The notes under the pieces: model-generated
What the model was told of the DNA's origin: nothing
The model's database searches: none
The model's input: only the letters and a program-made list of their open reading frames with translations
Shown: positions 22,703-31,190 of the stretch, piece after piece
How positions within the stretch are numbered: position 1 is the stretch's first letter
Layout: the number at the start of each line of letters is the position of its first letter
Translations under genes and position numbers: made by a program
Origin: a bacterium
GTDB taxonomy: Bacteria; Actinomycetota; Acidimicrobiia; Acidimicrobiales; Bin134
Length of the DNA: 41,039 nt
Direction of reading: 5' to 3'
Assembly: GCA_026708015.1 (NCBI GenBank)
Contig: JAPOVT010000062.1
Location: 1 to 41,039, forward strand

Positions 22703-23013
22703 AGGAAATCCTGTCCGATTTGGACGCTTGGCGGGCCGAAGGCCGGCAGGTGGCGCTGGCTCGGGTGGTCAACGTGGAGGGCTCTGGCCCCCGCGACCCC
22801 GGCGCGGCCATGGCAGTCAGCGACAACGGCGACGTGATCGGGTCGGTGTCGGGCGGATGCGTGGAGGGCGCGGTGGTAGTCGAGGCCCTCGACATCCTCG
22901 AGAGCGGTGAGCGGCGCATGGTCAGCTTCGGCTACAGCGATGACGAGGCGTTTGCGGTGGGGCTCACCTGCGGGGGCACCATCCACCTGTTCATCGAGCC
23001 GTTGGACTGGTAG
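22699..23013 (+). CDS. XdhC/CoxI-type N-terminal domain protein
   Basis: The 104-residue protein is a stand-alone XdhC N-terminal domain: VALARVVNVEGSGPRDPGAA, then VIGSVSGGCVEGAVV and VGLTCGGTIHLFIEPL. XdhC proteins bind molybdenum cofactor and help its sulfuration and insertion into molybdenum hydroxylases. ATG 22699 forms ATGA with the VWA gene. The next gene carries the second half, so the function is split over two polypeptides. Confidence 0.88.
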   Translation: MKEILSDLDAWRAEGRQVALARVVNVEGSGPRDPGAAMAVSDNGDVIGSVSGGCVEGAVVVEALDILESGERRMVSFGYSDDEAFAVGLTCGGTIHLFIEPLDW

Positions 23014-23015
23014 CG

Positions 23016-23816
23016 GTGTCCGAACTCTACGAACGGCTGCGAGAAGCCATAGTCGACGAGCGCCCGGTGGCGCTGGCCACCGTTATCGAGGGCCACAACG
23101 CCGGGGCCAAGCTGGTGGTAGAGCCCGACGGCGACATCATCGGCACCCTGGGCCATCCCGAGTTGGACCGGATCGTGAGCCGGGACGCGGTGGGGGAACT
23201 GGCCGCCGGCCGCACCGGCGTGCGCCACTACGGCGCCGAAGGGCAAGCCCGAGAGACCGACGTGTCGGTGTTCATCGAGTCGTTCTCGCCGCCCCCGATC
23301 ATGCTCGTTTTCGGTGCGGTGGATTTCACCGCCGCGCTGGCTCGATCCGGCAAGCTGCTGGGGTTCAACGTGATCGTGGCCGACGCCCGCTCGGTATTCG
23401 CCACCGTCAAGCGGTTCCCCATGGCCGACCGGGTGATGGTGGCCTGGCCCGATGAGGTGTTCGACGCCTACGGCGACCGGCTCGGTCCCCACGATGCGGT
23501 TTGCATCCTCACCCACGACCCCAAGTTCGACGTGCCCGCCGTGCAGCGGGCAGTGGCCACCGATGTGGGCTACATCGGGGTCATGGGGAGCCGCCGCACC
23601 CACGCCACCCGTCTGGAGCGATTGCATGAGGTGGGTGTGGACCAGAAGGGGATCGACCGGCTTATGGCCCCCATCGGGTTGGACATCGGCTCTCGCACCC
23701 CTGAAGAGACCGCCATTTCGGTATGCGCCGAGATCATTGCCAACCGCACCGGCCATAGCGCTCCCTCGCTGCGCGACAGCGAAGGCCCCATCCACCGCCC
23801 AACTGCTGACGAATGA
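23016..23816 (+). CDS. XdhC/CoxF-type maturation protein with Rossmann domain
   Basis: The 266-residue protein has a degenerate XdhC N-terminal part (VALATVIEGHNAGAKLVV, GTLGHPELDRIV). A Rossmann-like XdhC_C domain follows: PIMLVFGAVDFTAALARSG, GFNVIVADARSVFATVKRF, CILTHDPKFDVPAVQRA, and YIGVMGSRRTHATRLERL. It acts in molybdenum-cofactor handling for the cox-type enzyme. GTG 23016 starts three bases after the previous stop and the stop overlaps the DUF3179 gene start. Confidence 0.87.
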   Translation: MSELYERLREAIVDERPVALATVIEGHNAGAKLVVEPDGDIIGTLGHPELDRIVSRDAVGELAAGRTGVRHYGAEGQARETDVSVFIESFSPPPIMLVFGAVDFTAALARSGKLLGFNVIVADARSVFATVKRFPMADRVMVAWPDEVFDAYGDRLGPHDAVCILTHDPKFDVPAVQRAVATDVGYIGVMGSRRTHATRLERLHEVGVDQKGIDRLMAPIGLDIGSRTPEETAISVCAEIIANRTGHSAPSLRDSEGPIHRPTADE

Positions 23817-25129
23817 GACGCCTCGCCGCGCTGTTGGCGGCGGTGCTGGCACTCTCGGCCTGTGGCAGTTCCGATCCAGCCGCCGAACCCACGGCTGCTC
23901 CGGTAGCGCCGACACCCACCGAGGTTGTCGACGCAACCGAGGTTTCCGAACCCACCGCGGTGTCCGCCCCCGCGTCCACATCGGCGGATTCCGCCAGTCC
24001 CGTAGCCACGCCTGCACCGATTCCTGCCCTGCCCACACCCCAAGTGATCACCGGCGGCGAAGGGCCCACCGGGGATCTGGCCCGGGTGACGGCAGATTGG
24101 GCCACAGATTTCTCCACCCGCACCATCGACCTCGACGAGCTGCGGATCGGCATCAAGGTGATCCCCATCCGCGACCGCATACCGCCCATCGACAACCCTG
24201 AATTCGCCCCGGCATCGGAGGCTGGTTGGTCGGATCCCGAGCCCGGCCTGCTGCTGGTGATGGGGGATACCGCCCGCTTTTATCCGCTGGCCATGCTCAT
24301 CGTTCATGAGATCGTCAACGACGAAATCGAGAGCCGCCCGGTGCTGGTCACCTATTGCCCGCTGTGCAACAGCGCTTTGGTGTTCGATCCGGTGGTCGAT
24401 GGCCAGCGGTTGCGGTTCGGCACTTCTGGGCTGCTGCGCAACAGCGACCTGGTGATGTGGGACGATGCCACCGAGTCTCTATGGCAGCAGATCGGCGGCG
24501 AGGGTTTGGTGGGGGCCTACGCCGGCCGTCGCCTGGATGTCATCCCGTCGGCCATCGTGCCGTGGGGCGACTTCAAGACCGGCTATCCCGATGGGGTGGT
24601 GTTGGCCCCGCCCGGTAGTCCCGCGAGCCGCTACGGCCGCAATCCCTATGTGCAGTACACCTCTCGGTCGGCGCCCTTTCCGGGTTTCTTCGACTCCACA
24701 ATTCTCGACGACCGCTACCCCGCCCTAGAGCGCACTGTCGGAGTGACGGTGAACGGCCATGACAAGGCCTACCCGTTCAGCGTGGTGCAGACCAACGGGG
24801 CGGTGAACGACACCGTGGCCGGGGTTCCGGTGGTGGTGCTTTGGTCGCCGGGCACCGCCGATGCGCTGGATTCCCCTGTTACCGCCGAAGGGGTGGATGT
24901 GGGAGCGGCGTTGGCCTTTGACCGGCGGGTGGACGGCGAGTCGTTGGAATTCGCCCCGGCTGGCGACGGCCGGTTCACCGATGACCGCACGGGATCGACC
25001 TGGAACGTACTCGGACAAGCGGTCGGCGGCGAGCTGACCGGCGCCCGGCTAGAGCCGGTGGTGCACACCAACGAATTCTGGTTCGCCTGGGCTGCGTTCC
25101 ACCCCAATGGCGAGGTCTTCGGGCCGTGA
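23813..25129 (+). CDS. DUF3179 lipoprotein
   Basis: The 438-residue protein has a lipoprotein signal (LALSACGSS, Cys17), an Ala/Pro/Thr-rich linker (~20-80) and a DUF3179 domain. The domain includes RDRIPPIDNPEF, ARFYPLAMLIVHEIVND, the cysteine motif YCPLCNSALVFDPVVDG (Cys182 and Cys185) and KAYPFSVV. DUF3179 proteins are secreted and of unknown function. Its ATG overlaps the XdhC gene stop, so it is translated as part of the cox-type unit, which is notable for a surface protein. A role near the envelope-side partner of the molybdenum enzyme is speculation. Confidence 0.85.
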   Translation: MRRLAALLAAVLALSACGSSDPAAEPTAAPVAPTPTEVVDATEVSEPTAVSAPASTSADSASPVATPAPIPALPTPQVITGGEGPTGDLARVTADWATDFSTRTIDLDELRIGIKVIPIRDRIPPIDNPEFAPASEAGWSDPEPGLLLVMGDTARFYPLAMLIVHEIVNDEIESRPVLVTYCPLCNSALVFDPVVDGQRLRFGTSGLLRNSDLVMWDDATESLWQQIGGEGLVGAYAGRRLDVIPSAIVPWGDFKTGYPDGVVLAPPGSPASRYGRNPYVQYTSRSAPFPGFFDSTILDDRYPALERTVGVTVNGHDKAYPFSVVQTNGAVNDTVAGVPVVVLWSPGTADALDSPVTAEGVDVGAALAFDRRVDGESLEFAPAGDGRFTDDRTGSTWNVLGQAVGGELTGARLEPVVHTNEFWFAWAAFHPNGEVFGP

Positions 25130-25163
25130 CGGTTGAGCCCAACCTGATCGAGTTGGTGCGCCA

Positions 25164-25721
25164 ATGACCATTGCCGCCGTCTTGTTGGCCGCTGGTGCCG
25201 GAACCCGGTTCGGAGGCGACACTCACAAGCTGCGGGCCCCGTTTCGGGGGCGGACTGTGGTTCAACACGCGCTCGACGCTGCACTAGAGGCCGGGTTCGA
25301 CGAGGTGTACATCGTGACCGGGGCGGTGGAGCTGCGCGACCTGATCCCGGGAGGCGTGGTGCTGGTAGAGAACCACTCCTGGGAACTGGGCCAGGCCACC
25401 TCGCTGCGGGCCGGGGTGTTCACTGCTGAGAACGACGGCCACGACGCAGTGGTGATCGGTCTGGGCGATCAGCCTCTAGTGGGTGCCGAGTCGTGGCGAG
25501 CGGTGGCGGAGGCGGAGGGCGACCTGGTAACCGCCGTTTATCGGGGTCGCCGCAGCCCTCCGGTAAAGCTGGGAGCGGCAGTCTGGCCGCTGCTGCCCAC
25601 CAGCGGGGATGTCGGGGCCAGAATGCTCATGCAAATGAGGTCCGAGCAGGTTGCGGAAGTATCCTGTCCCGGAGAGCCGGTCGATTTTGACACTTTGGAG
25701 GATCTGCAAGCATGGAAATGA
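25164..25721 (+). CDS. MobA-like NTP transferase (molybdenum cofactor cytidylyltransferase type)
   Basis: The 185-residue protein starts MTIAAVLLAAGAGTRFGGDT with Lys27, the nucleotide-binding signature of MobA/MocA-like transferases. It continues with VVIGLGDQPLVGAESW, the metal-binding GDQPL motif, and PVKLGAAVWPLL. It probably attaches CMP to molybdopterin, the form used by CO dehydrogenases and related hydroxylases. The gene is 34 bases after the DUF3179 gene, and its 3' end overlaps coxG by ten bases. Confidence 0.85.
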   Translation: MTIAAVLLAAGAGTRFGGDTHKLRAPFRGRTVVQHALDAALEAGFDEVYIVTGAVELRDLIPGGVVLVENHSWELGQATSLRAGVFTAENDGHDAVVIGLGDQPLVGAESWRAVAEAEGDLVTAVYRGRRSPPVKLGAAVWPLLPTSGDVGARMLMQMRSEQVAEVSCPGEPVDFDTLEDLQAWK

Positions 25722-26365
25722 GCAACGAGATCGAGGTGAATGCCTCGGCCAGCGATGTTTGGGCTGCATTCAATGATGTAGAGCGAATTGCCCCCTGTCT
25801 GCCGGGTGCCCAGCTCACCGAGGTCGAGGGTGAAGAGTACCGGGGCGTGGTCAAGGTCAAGGTCGGGCCGGTCAACGCCCAGTACAAGGGCAAGGCAACG
25901 TTCACCGAACGTGATCAGGACGGTATGAAGGTGGTCATTCTGGCCGAGGGCCGCGAGACCCGGGGACAGGGAAACGCCAGTGCAACTATCACCGCTACGG
26001 TGGAAGCACTGGGTGACGACCGGACCAAGGTCGGGGTCACCACCGACCTCAAGATCACCGGAAAGGTGGCTCAGATCGGCCGCAACCTCATCCCCGACGT
26101 GAGCGCCAAGATCATGGATCAGTTTGCCGATAATCTAGAGGCCATGCTTTCAGACTCCTCTTCAGATGATGTCGCCTCCGAATCGGACGCTTCTGCCGAC
26201 GATTCAGGCGTTAGAGCCGTGTCCGGTCCCGAGGCCGAAGCAGTAGACCTGCTGGATGTCGCTGGCCCGCCTGCGGCCAAGAAGTTCGGGCCCATAGCCG
26301 GACTCATTGCCGCGCTGTGGGTCGTCAGGAAGATCTTCAAGAGAAGGAAGAAGAAAAAGGCCTGA
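25712..26365 (+). CDS. coxG: CoxG-like SRPBCC protein with C-terminal membrane anchor
   Basis: Residues 1-150 form an SRPBCC (START-like) domain of the CoxG type: NEIEVNASASDVWAAFNDVE, APCLPGAQLTEVEG, VVKVKVGPVNAQYKGKATF, and TDLKITGKVAQIGRNLIPDV. A Ser/Asp-rich linker and one membrane segment (~190-206) end in a basic RRKKKKA tail. CoxG anchors CO dehydrogenase to the membrane and passes electrons to quinone in some bacteria. ATG 25712 is preferred because GGAGG lies ten bases upstream; ATG 25718 would form ATGA with the preceding stop. Confidence 0.87.
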   Translation: MEMSNEIEVNASASDVWAAFNDVERIAPCLPGAQLTEVEGEEYRGVVKVKVGPVNAQYKGKATFTERDQDGMKVVILAEGRETRGQGNASATITATVEALGDDRTKVGVTTDLKITGKVAQIGRNLIPDVSAKIMDQFADNLEAMLSDSSSDDVASESDASADDSGVRAVSGPEAEAVDLLDVAGPPAAKKFGPIAGLIAALWVVRKIFKRRKKKKA

Positions 26366-26820
26366 TCCTGAACCGAGGCGACGACGAGCACGTCGAAGCC
26401 CTGTTGGGCCGCGCTCCCCGGGGCCCCTACGAGATAGTGGTCAGAGCCGATGACGGCACTCCCCGGGTGCTGAGGAACGCTCCCTTCCTTGACGATGGCA
26501 CTCCTATGCCCACCCGCTACTGGTTGGTCGGCCCTGAAGATGTGCTGCGGGTGAGCCGGCTGGAGTCGGCTGGGGGAGTGCGGCGGGCCGAAGCAGCCGT
26601 TGATCCCGACGTGTTGGCCGATGCCCACCGCCGCTACGCCGCCGAGCGGGACGCCGCCATCCCCGACAGCTATGCCGGTCCCCGTCCCTCGGCTGGGGTG
26701 GGAGGCACCCGGCAAGGGGTGAAGTGCCTCCATGCCCACTACGCCTGGCATCTGGCCGGGGGCGATGACCCAGTCGGTCGCTGGGTAGCTGAACACCTGG
26801 AATCCGAGGACTTGGCGTGA
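26317..26820 (+). CDS. DUF501 protein
   Basis: The protein matches the actinobacterial DUF501 family: LLGRAPRGPYEIVVRADDG, LRNAPFLDDGTPMPTRYWLV, SRLESAGGVRRAEAAVD, and GVGGTRQGVKCLHAHYAWHL ending GRWVAEHLE. The function is unknown; it usually lies before a Ppx/GppA gene, as here. The only standard start ahead of the domain is GTG 26317, inside coxG (49-base overlap), giving 167 residues with a basic N-terminal stretch not typical of the family. A TTG near 26404 would cut into the domain. The stop overlaps the next GTG start (GTGA). Confidence 0.83.
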   Translation: MGRQEDLQEKEEEKGLILNRGDDEHVEALLGRAPRGPYEIVVRADDGTPRVLRNAPFLDDGTPMPTRYWLVGPEDVLRVSRLESAGGVRRAEAAVDPDVLADAHRRYAAERDAAIPDSYAGPRPSAGVGGTRQGVKCLHAHYAWHLAGGDDPVGRWVAEHLESEDLA

Positions 26821-27731
26821 AGCCTCCGGTGCTGGCCGCCATCGACTGCGGCACGAACTCCACCCGCTTGCTGGTCAGCCGGGGAGGTACCGAGACGTTG
26901 GACCGGCTCATGACCATCACCCGCCTAGGGGAGGGAGTGGATGAGACCGGCCGTCTAGCCCCGGGGGCCATCGATCGAACTTTGGATTGTTTGCGACGCT
27001 ACCGGGAGGTGATGGATCGCCACGGAGTGGAGGCGGTGCGGATCACCGCTACCTCGGCGGCTCGGGACGCTGCCAATCGCGATGAGTTCTTCGACGCTGG
27101 CGAGGCTGTGGTAGGCACTCGTCCCGAACTGCTGAGTGGGCTGGCCGAGGGGCAGCTTTCGTTTCGGGGAGCCACTGCTGAGCTCGATCCGGCGAAAGGG
27201 CCGTTTCTGGTGGTTGACTTGGGAGGGGGTTCCACGGAGCTGAGCGTGGGCACCACCGTTTGCGATGCGGCCATGTCGCTGGACGTGGGATGCGTTCGCC
27301 TCACAGAGAAATACCTCCACGGCGACCCGCCGCTTCCCGAGGAACTGCATGCTTGTCTTTCAGTGACCGGCGACCACCTCGACGACGTCGACCGGGAGAT
27401 GCCCGCCGCCCGTCAGGCCCGGACACTTGTCGGCCTAGCCGGCACCATCTCCACCGCCGCGGCGGTTGAACAGGGGCTGCACGAATACGACCGGGACAAG
27501 ATCCACCACTTCGAGCTGACCAAGGCCGCGGCCGAGGACGTGTTCCGCACTTTGGCCACCGAAGCGCGGGCTGATCGGGCCTTCAACCCGGGCCTGGAGC
27601 CTGGCCGGGTCGATGTGATTGTGGGGGGCATGACCATTCTGGTGAAGATCATGCGGCACTTTGGGTTTGAGTCGTGTCTAGTGTCGGAGTCGGACATCCT
27701 CGATGGGATGGTGTTGAGTTTGTTGGACTAG
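26817..27731 (+). CDS. ppx: Ppx/GppA-family exopolyphosphatase
   Basis: The 304-residue protein has the ASKHA-fold phosphate-binding motifs AAIDCGTNSTRLLV near the N-terminus, ATSAARDAANRDEF, VVDLGGGSTELSVG (~140-153) and LVGLAGTISTAAAV. The length corresponds to the short actinobacterial Ppx type without the C-terminal HD domain of E. coli GppA. It hydrolyses polyphosphate or pppGpp. GTG 26817 overlaps the DUF501 stop. Confidence 0.9.
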   Translation: MKPPVLAAIDCGTNSTRLLVSRGGTETLDRLMTITRLGEGVDETGRLAPGAIDRTLDCLRRYREVMDRHGVEAVRITATSAARDAANRDEFFDAGEAVVGTRPELLSGLAEGQLSFRGATAELDPAKGPFLVVDLGGGSTELSVGTTVCDAAMSLDVGCVRLTEKYLHGDPPLPEELHACLSVTGDHLDDVDREMPAARQARTLVGLAGTISTAAAVEQGLHEYDRDKIHHFELTKAAAEDVFRTLATEARADRAFNPGLEPGRVDVIVGGMTILVKIMRHFGFESCLVSESDILDGMVLSLLD

Positions 27732-27744
27732 CGCGTTGGGGGGA

Positions 27745-27759
27745 GGGGGGTGATCCCCC
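27745..27759. terminator. Short GC hairpin after ppx (candidate)
   Basis: GGGGG 27746-27750 and CCCCC 27755-27759 can pair around a TGAT loop, starting 14 bases after the ppx stop and inside a G-rich run. No U-tract follows. The rest of 27732-27932 shows no gene or clear site apart from the ribosome-binding site of the sulfatase. Confidence 0.3.
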
Positions 27760-27932
27760 GGCGGGACTGCAAACACCAAGGCGGCGCCACGCTGTGTTGG
27801 GTTGAGCGCTCCAACGCCAAACAGGAAGTTCAACACCATACCTTCTTGGGATAGTCTCAAATGGCCAGCGTGGCGGATTCGGGCAATCTCGTGGAAACCG
27901 AACCCCAACAAGACGAAGAAGGAGGCTTCCCC

Positions 27933-29489
27933 GTGCAGGCAACCGAGGTGCCCAACGTCCTCTTCGTCATCACCGACCAGCAGCGGGCTGATCACGTCGG
28001 ATTCTCCGGCAACGGCACGGTCCGAACACCCGCCATCGACTCCATTGCCGAGCGCGGAATGGTCTTCGACAATGCGTGGGTCTCCAACCCCATCTGCATG
28101 CCGAATCGATCCACCATTGTCACGGGGCGAATGCCAAGCGCCCACGGCGTCGTGTTCAATGACCGCAGCCTCGAATGGCAGGCAAACACATTCGTGCGAG
28201 TGTTCCGAGCCGGTGGTTGGAGGACGGGGTTATTCGGCAAGTCCCATTTTCAGCACGGGATGAGCCGACTAATCTCGGGCGAAGCAGACCTTGCCCCCGC
28301 CGTGTTTAGTTCAGCCAACCAGGGCTGGGACGAGCTCGAACACGCCGAGCACTATCTAGATGAGCCCCCCGAGTTTCCCGAGAGCTTCTACGGCTTTGAA
28401 AACGTCGAGTTGTCCATTGACCACGGCGCTCGCGTGACCGGCCATCACATGAACTGGGCGATTGACCGCGGCGGGAGCCTGGAGGACCTCTTCGTACCGC
28501 TGGACTCCACCGCCCCGGCGTCTCGCCGCTCTGAGCTTTGGTGGCAGATCTACGATCCTCCCTATCCTCCGGAGTTGCACTCATCCGCGTTCGTGGCGGA
28601 CCGCACGATCAACTTCATTGAGGAGTCAGCGAGACGCCAGGAGCCGTGGTTGGCCTGGGCCTCATTTCCGGATCCCCACCATCCCATGACACCCCCTGGA
28701 GAGTGGTTTGATCGCCACTCTCCAGCAGACATGGCCGTGCCCACGACCATCGACGACCCCCTCGATGGCGCGCCGGATTTTCTGCGAAGACTGCAAAACA
28801 CGACGGTTGATCAGATGCTGGCGTGGGTTGGGCTTACTGGCGCAACCAGCAGGGAGCTCGTCAAGGAGTGCGTCGCCGCGACCTATGGGATGATCGAGCT
28901 GATCGATGAATGCGTTCGGCGGATTCTGGCCACTGTCGAGAAGCTGGGACAGACGAACACGACAATTGTGGTCTTCACATCCGACCACGGGGACATGATG
29001 GGCGACCACGGACTCCTGCTCAAGGGGCTGATGCACTACCGCGGCGTGCTCCAGGTTCCCCTCGTTATCGCAGGGCCGGGATTGCCGCCTGGCAGAACAA
29101 TGGCTCTTGCGAGCAGCATCGATCTCGGTCCAACGCTCATGGAGATGTGCGGTCTCGCTCCCTATGAGGGCATCCAGGGTCAGAGTCTTGTCAGCCTGCT
29201 CTCGGGATCTGGAGGTGAAGTCAGAGACTCTGTGCTCATTGAGGACGACGTGCCGGCATTCGCAGGTCGGGCCAGCAGTTACCCGGGGCACACTCGAACG
29301 ATAGTGACGAGGTCCCATCGATACACGCGGCACAGCACCGGGGAGGAGCAGCTGTTTGACTTAGCGAATGACCCGGATGAGCTCACGGATCTATCGAACC
29401 GTGATGAGGGCACTCGCACGCTTGTTCTGGAGCAACTTCTTGACTCGATGCTGGCGCACTCAGATTGGGCGCGGTGTGCACGGTCGTAG
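27933..29489 (+). CDS. Type I sulfatase (formylglycine-dependent)
   Basis: The protein has NVLFVITDQQRADHVGFSGN at its start, the formylglycine motif CMPNRSTIVTGRMPS with Cys55 in the CxPxR context, and later VVFTSDHGDMMGDHGLLLKG, whose DHG carries metal ligands. It cleaves sulfate or phosphonate esters after Cys conversion to formylglycine by an FGE enzyme elsewhere. GTG 27933 is preferred: AAGGAGG lies seven bases upstream and the fold starts at once (518 residues). An ATG at 27861 would add 24 residues without family resemblance. No signal peptide is seen, so it is probably cytoplasmic. Substrate unknown. Confidence 0.9.
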   Translation: MQATEVPNVLFVITDQQRADHVGFSGNGTVRTPAIDSIAERGMVFDNAWVSNPICMPNRSTIVTGRMPSAHGVVFNDRSLEWQANTFVRVFRAGGWRTGLFGKSHFQHGMSRLISGEADLAPAVFSSANQGWDELEHAEHYLDEPPEFPESFYGFENVELSIDHGARVTGHHMNWAIDRGGSLEDLFVPLDSTAPASRRSELWWQIYDPPYPPELHSSAFVADRTINFIEESARRQEPWLAWASFPDPHHPMTPPGEWFDRHSPADMAVPTTIDDPLDGAPDFLRRLQNTTVDQMLAWVGLTGATSRELVKECVAATYGMIELIDECVRRILATVEKLGQTNTTIVVFTSDHGDMMGDHGLLLKGLMHYRGVLQVPLVIAGPGLPPGRTMALASSIDLGPTLMEMCGLAPYEGIQGQSLVSLLSGSGGEVRDSVLIEDDVPAFAGRASSYPGHTRTIVTRSHRYTRHSTGEEQLFDLANDPDELTDLSNRDEGTRTLVLEQLLDSMLAHSDWARCARS

Positions 29490-29541
29490 GTGCGCTAGTT
29501 CGTCAAATTTCCTGAGCTGAAGGTCTGCCGAGGATTCGCAC

Positions 29542-30453
29542 ATGAAACTCGATGTACCCGGATTCACCCACCATCGGGCGGTGGTGAACGACATCTCGCT
29601 TCACTACGTCACCGCAGGCGAAGGTCCGCCGGTGGTGCTTCTGCACGGATGGCCCGAAACCTGGTTTGCCTGGCGCAAGCAGCTGCCCGCGTTGGCTGAA
29701 CATTATTCGCTGATCGTGCCCGACCTGCGGGGCTACGGCGACAGCGACAAGCCGGCGACTGGCTATGACAAGCGACAGATGGCCTCCGACATTTCTGAGC
29801 TTTGTCGTCAGCTTGGCCATAAGAAAGTCGCCGCCGTCGGCCATGATCGGGGAGCGCGAGTGGTGACAAGATGGGCAAAAGACGAGCCCGGCTACATCGA
29901 CCGGGTAGTGGTCATGGACAACATCCCCACTCGGATCGTGTTCGAAGCGATGAACGGGCGCAGTGCGGAAGGCCTCTGCCATGTGCCACCGGGAACGCTC
30001 TCGAGGGGCTACTGGTTCTTCTTGTTCAACCAGCAAATGGACCTTCCAGAGGCGCTGCTGACCGGCCGAGAAGAGATCTGGTTGAGGCATTGGCTGAGCT
30101 CGTGGTCGTACAACCGGGACCTGTTCGAAGACTGGGAAGTAGCCGAGTACGTTCGCGCCTACTCCGCCCCGGGCGGGCTGCGGGGGTCATTTAACGACTA
30201 TCGGGCCGGTCCAATCGATGTCGCCCAAGATCTCGAAGACGCTGGTAAGAAGATATCTATGCCGGTGCTGTCCATGTGGGGTGCCGATTTCGACCTGGTT
30301 GGGCAGTGGTGGGATGTTGCCGCGGTGTGGGCAACCATGGCCGACGATCTGCGGACGGTGGAGATTCCTGAATGCGGGCATCTGTGCCAAGAGGAGAGAC
30401 CAGATGTGGTCAATGCAGAGCTTCTCGCATTTCTAGATGGTTGGGAGAGCTGA
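29542..30453 (+). CDS. Alpha/beta-hydrolase, haloacetate dehalogenase/epoxide hydrolase-like
   Basis: The 303-residue protein has PPVVLLHGWPETWFAWRKQL (oxyanion HGWP), DLRGYGDSDKP, and the nucleophile motif VGHDRGARVVTR (Asp102 with Arg103 and Arg106), plus CGHLCQEERPD with the catalytic His. RGAR after the nucleophile is the carboxylate-binding signature of fluoroacetate dehalogenases. The halide-binding His-Trp pair of that group appears here as YWFFLFNQ, with Tyr in place of His, so fluoroacetate is doubtful; other haloacids or epoxides are possible. It follows the sulfatase by 52 bases. Confidence 0.82.
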   Translation: MKLDVPGFTHHRAVVNDISLHYVTAGEGPPVVLLHGWPETWFAWRKQLPALAEHYSLIVPDLRGYGDSDKPATGYDKRQMASDISELCRQLGHKKVAAVGHDRGARVVTRWAKDEPGYIDRVVVMDNIPTRIVFEAMNGRSAEGLCHVPPGTLSRGYWFFLFNQQMDLPEALLTGREEIWLRHWLSSWSYNRDLFEDWEVAEYVRAYSAPGGLRGSFNDYRAGPIDVAQDLEDAGKKISMPVLSMWGADFDLVGQWWDVAAVWATMADDLRTVEIPECGHLCQEERPDVVNAELLAFLDGWES

Positions 30454-30563
30454 GCCAGTGGGGATGTCGAATGTGGGCGGGCGTCATGAGCCGGGCCACC
30501 CACTGCACACCCATCCGTGATGCCTCCCACTTTGTTGGTAGAGAGTTAGTAGGTTTGGCGGGA

Positions 30564-31190
30564 GTGCGGACTTGGTCGCGATTTCGGGGGAGTCGGGAGG
30601 GGCGGGTTCTTCATGGTTCCAGGGTGGAGCTGCGTCCCCTGAAGGAGAGCGATTTTCCCGAATGGCAGGCGGTGCGTCGGGCGAACCGGGAATGGCTCAC
30701 TCCTTGGGAGCCCAAGCCGCCCAGTTCCCAGCCCGATGTGGTGGAGGACCGCTTGGCCTTCAGCGCTCGGTGCAGCGCCCGCGATCGGGAGCGCCAGATG
30801 GATACCGGCCACGGATTCGGGGTGTTCGCCGAGGGACGGCTGGTGGGGGAGATGAACCTGTCGGGGGTGCAGCGGGGCCCGTTCCAGAGCGGCCATGTGG
30901 GGTATTGGATCGACCACCGGCACGCCGGGCGGGAGTATGCCCCCGAAGCCCTAGTAGTGGTGCTCGACTACGCCTTTGAGACTCTGGGGCTGCACCGGGT
31001 GCAGATCAACATCATCCCCCGAAACCACGCCAGCCGCCGGGTGGTGGAGAAGCTTGGCATCCGAGACGAGGGTGTCGCCCTGGGCTACCTGGAAATCAAC
31101 GGCTGCTGGGAAGACCACGTTCGCTACGCCATCACCTCAGAGGAGTGGCAAGAGCAGGGTCCCGAGCTGGTGGCCGACTGGGTGAGCTAA
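30564..31190 (+). CDS. GNAT-family N-acetyltransferase (RimJ-like)
   Basis: The core reads RVELRPLKESDFPEWQAVRR, RLVGEMNLSGVQRG, GYWIDHRHAGREYAPEALVV, LGLHRVQINIIPRNHASRRV and VEKLGIRDEGVALGYLEING, the standard acetyl-CoA binding layout of RimJ/RimL-type acetyltransferases. It may acetylate a ribosomal protein or other N-terminus. GTG 30564 gives 208 residues; the open frame further upstream to 30372 overlaps the hydrolase gene and looks non-coding. It meets the convergent enoyl-CoA hydratase gene with a four-base overlap. Confidence 0.85.
   Translation: MRTWSRFRGSREGRVLHGSRVELRPLKESDFPEWQAVRRANREWLTPWEPKPPSSQPDVVEDRLAFSARCSARDRERQMDTGHGFGVFAEGRLVGEMNLSGVQRGPFQSGHVGYWIDHRHAGREYAPEALVVVLDYAFETLGLHRVQINIIPRNHASRRVVEKLGIRDEGVALGYLEINGCWEDHVRYAITSEEWQEQGPELVADWVS

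Noticed and set aside
27732..27932. Possible small RNA or tRNA gene in the 200-base gap before the sulfatase
   Set aside because: No cloverleaf or conserved RNA structure could be drawn; only one GC hairpin and the sulfatase ribosome-binding site are evident.
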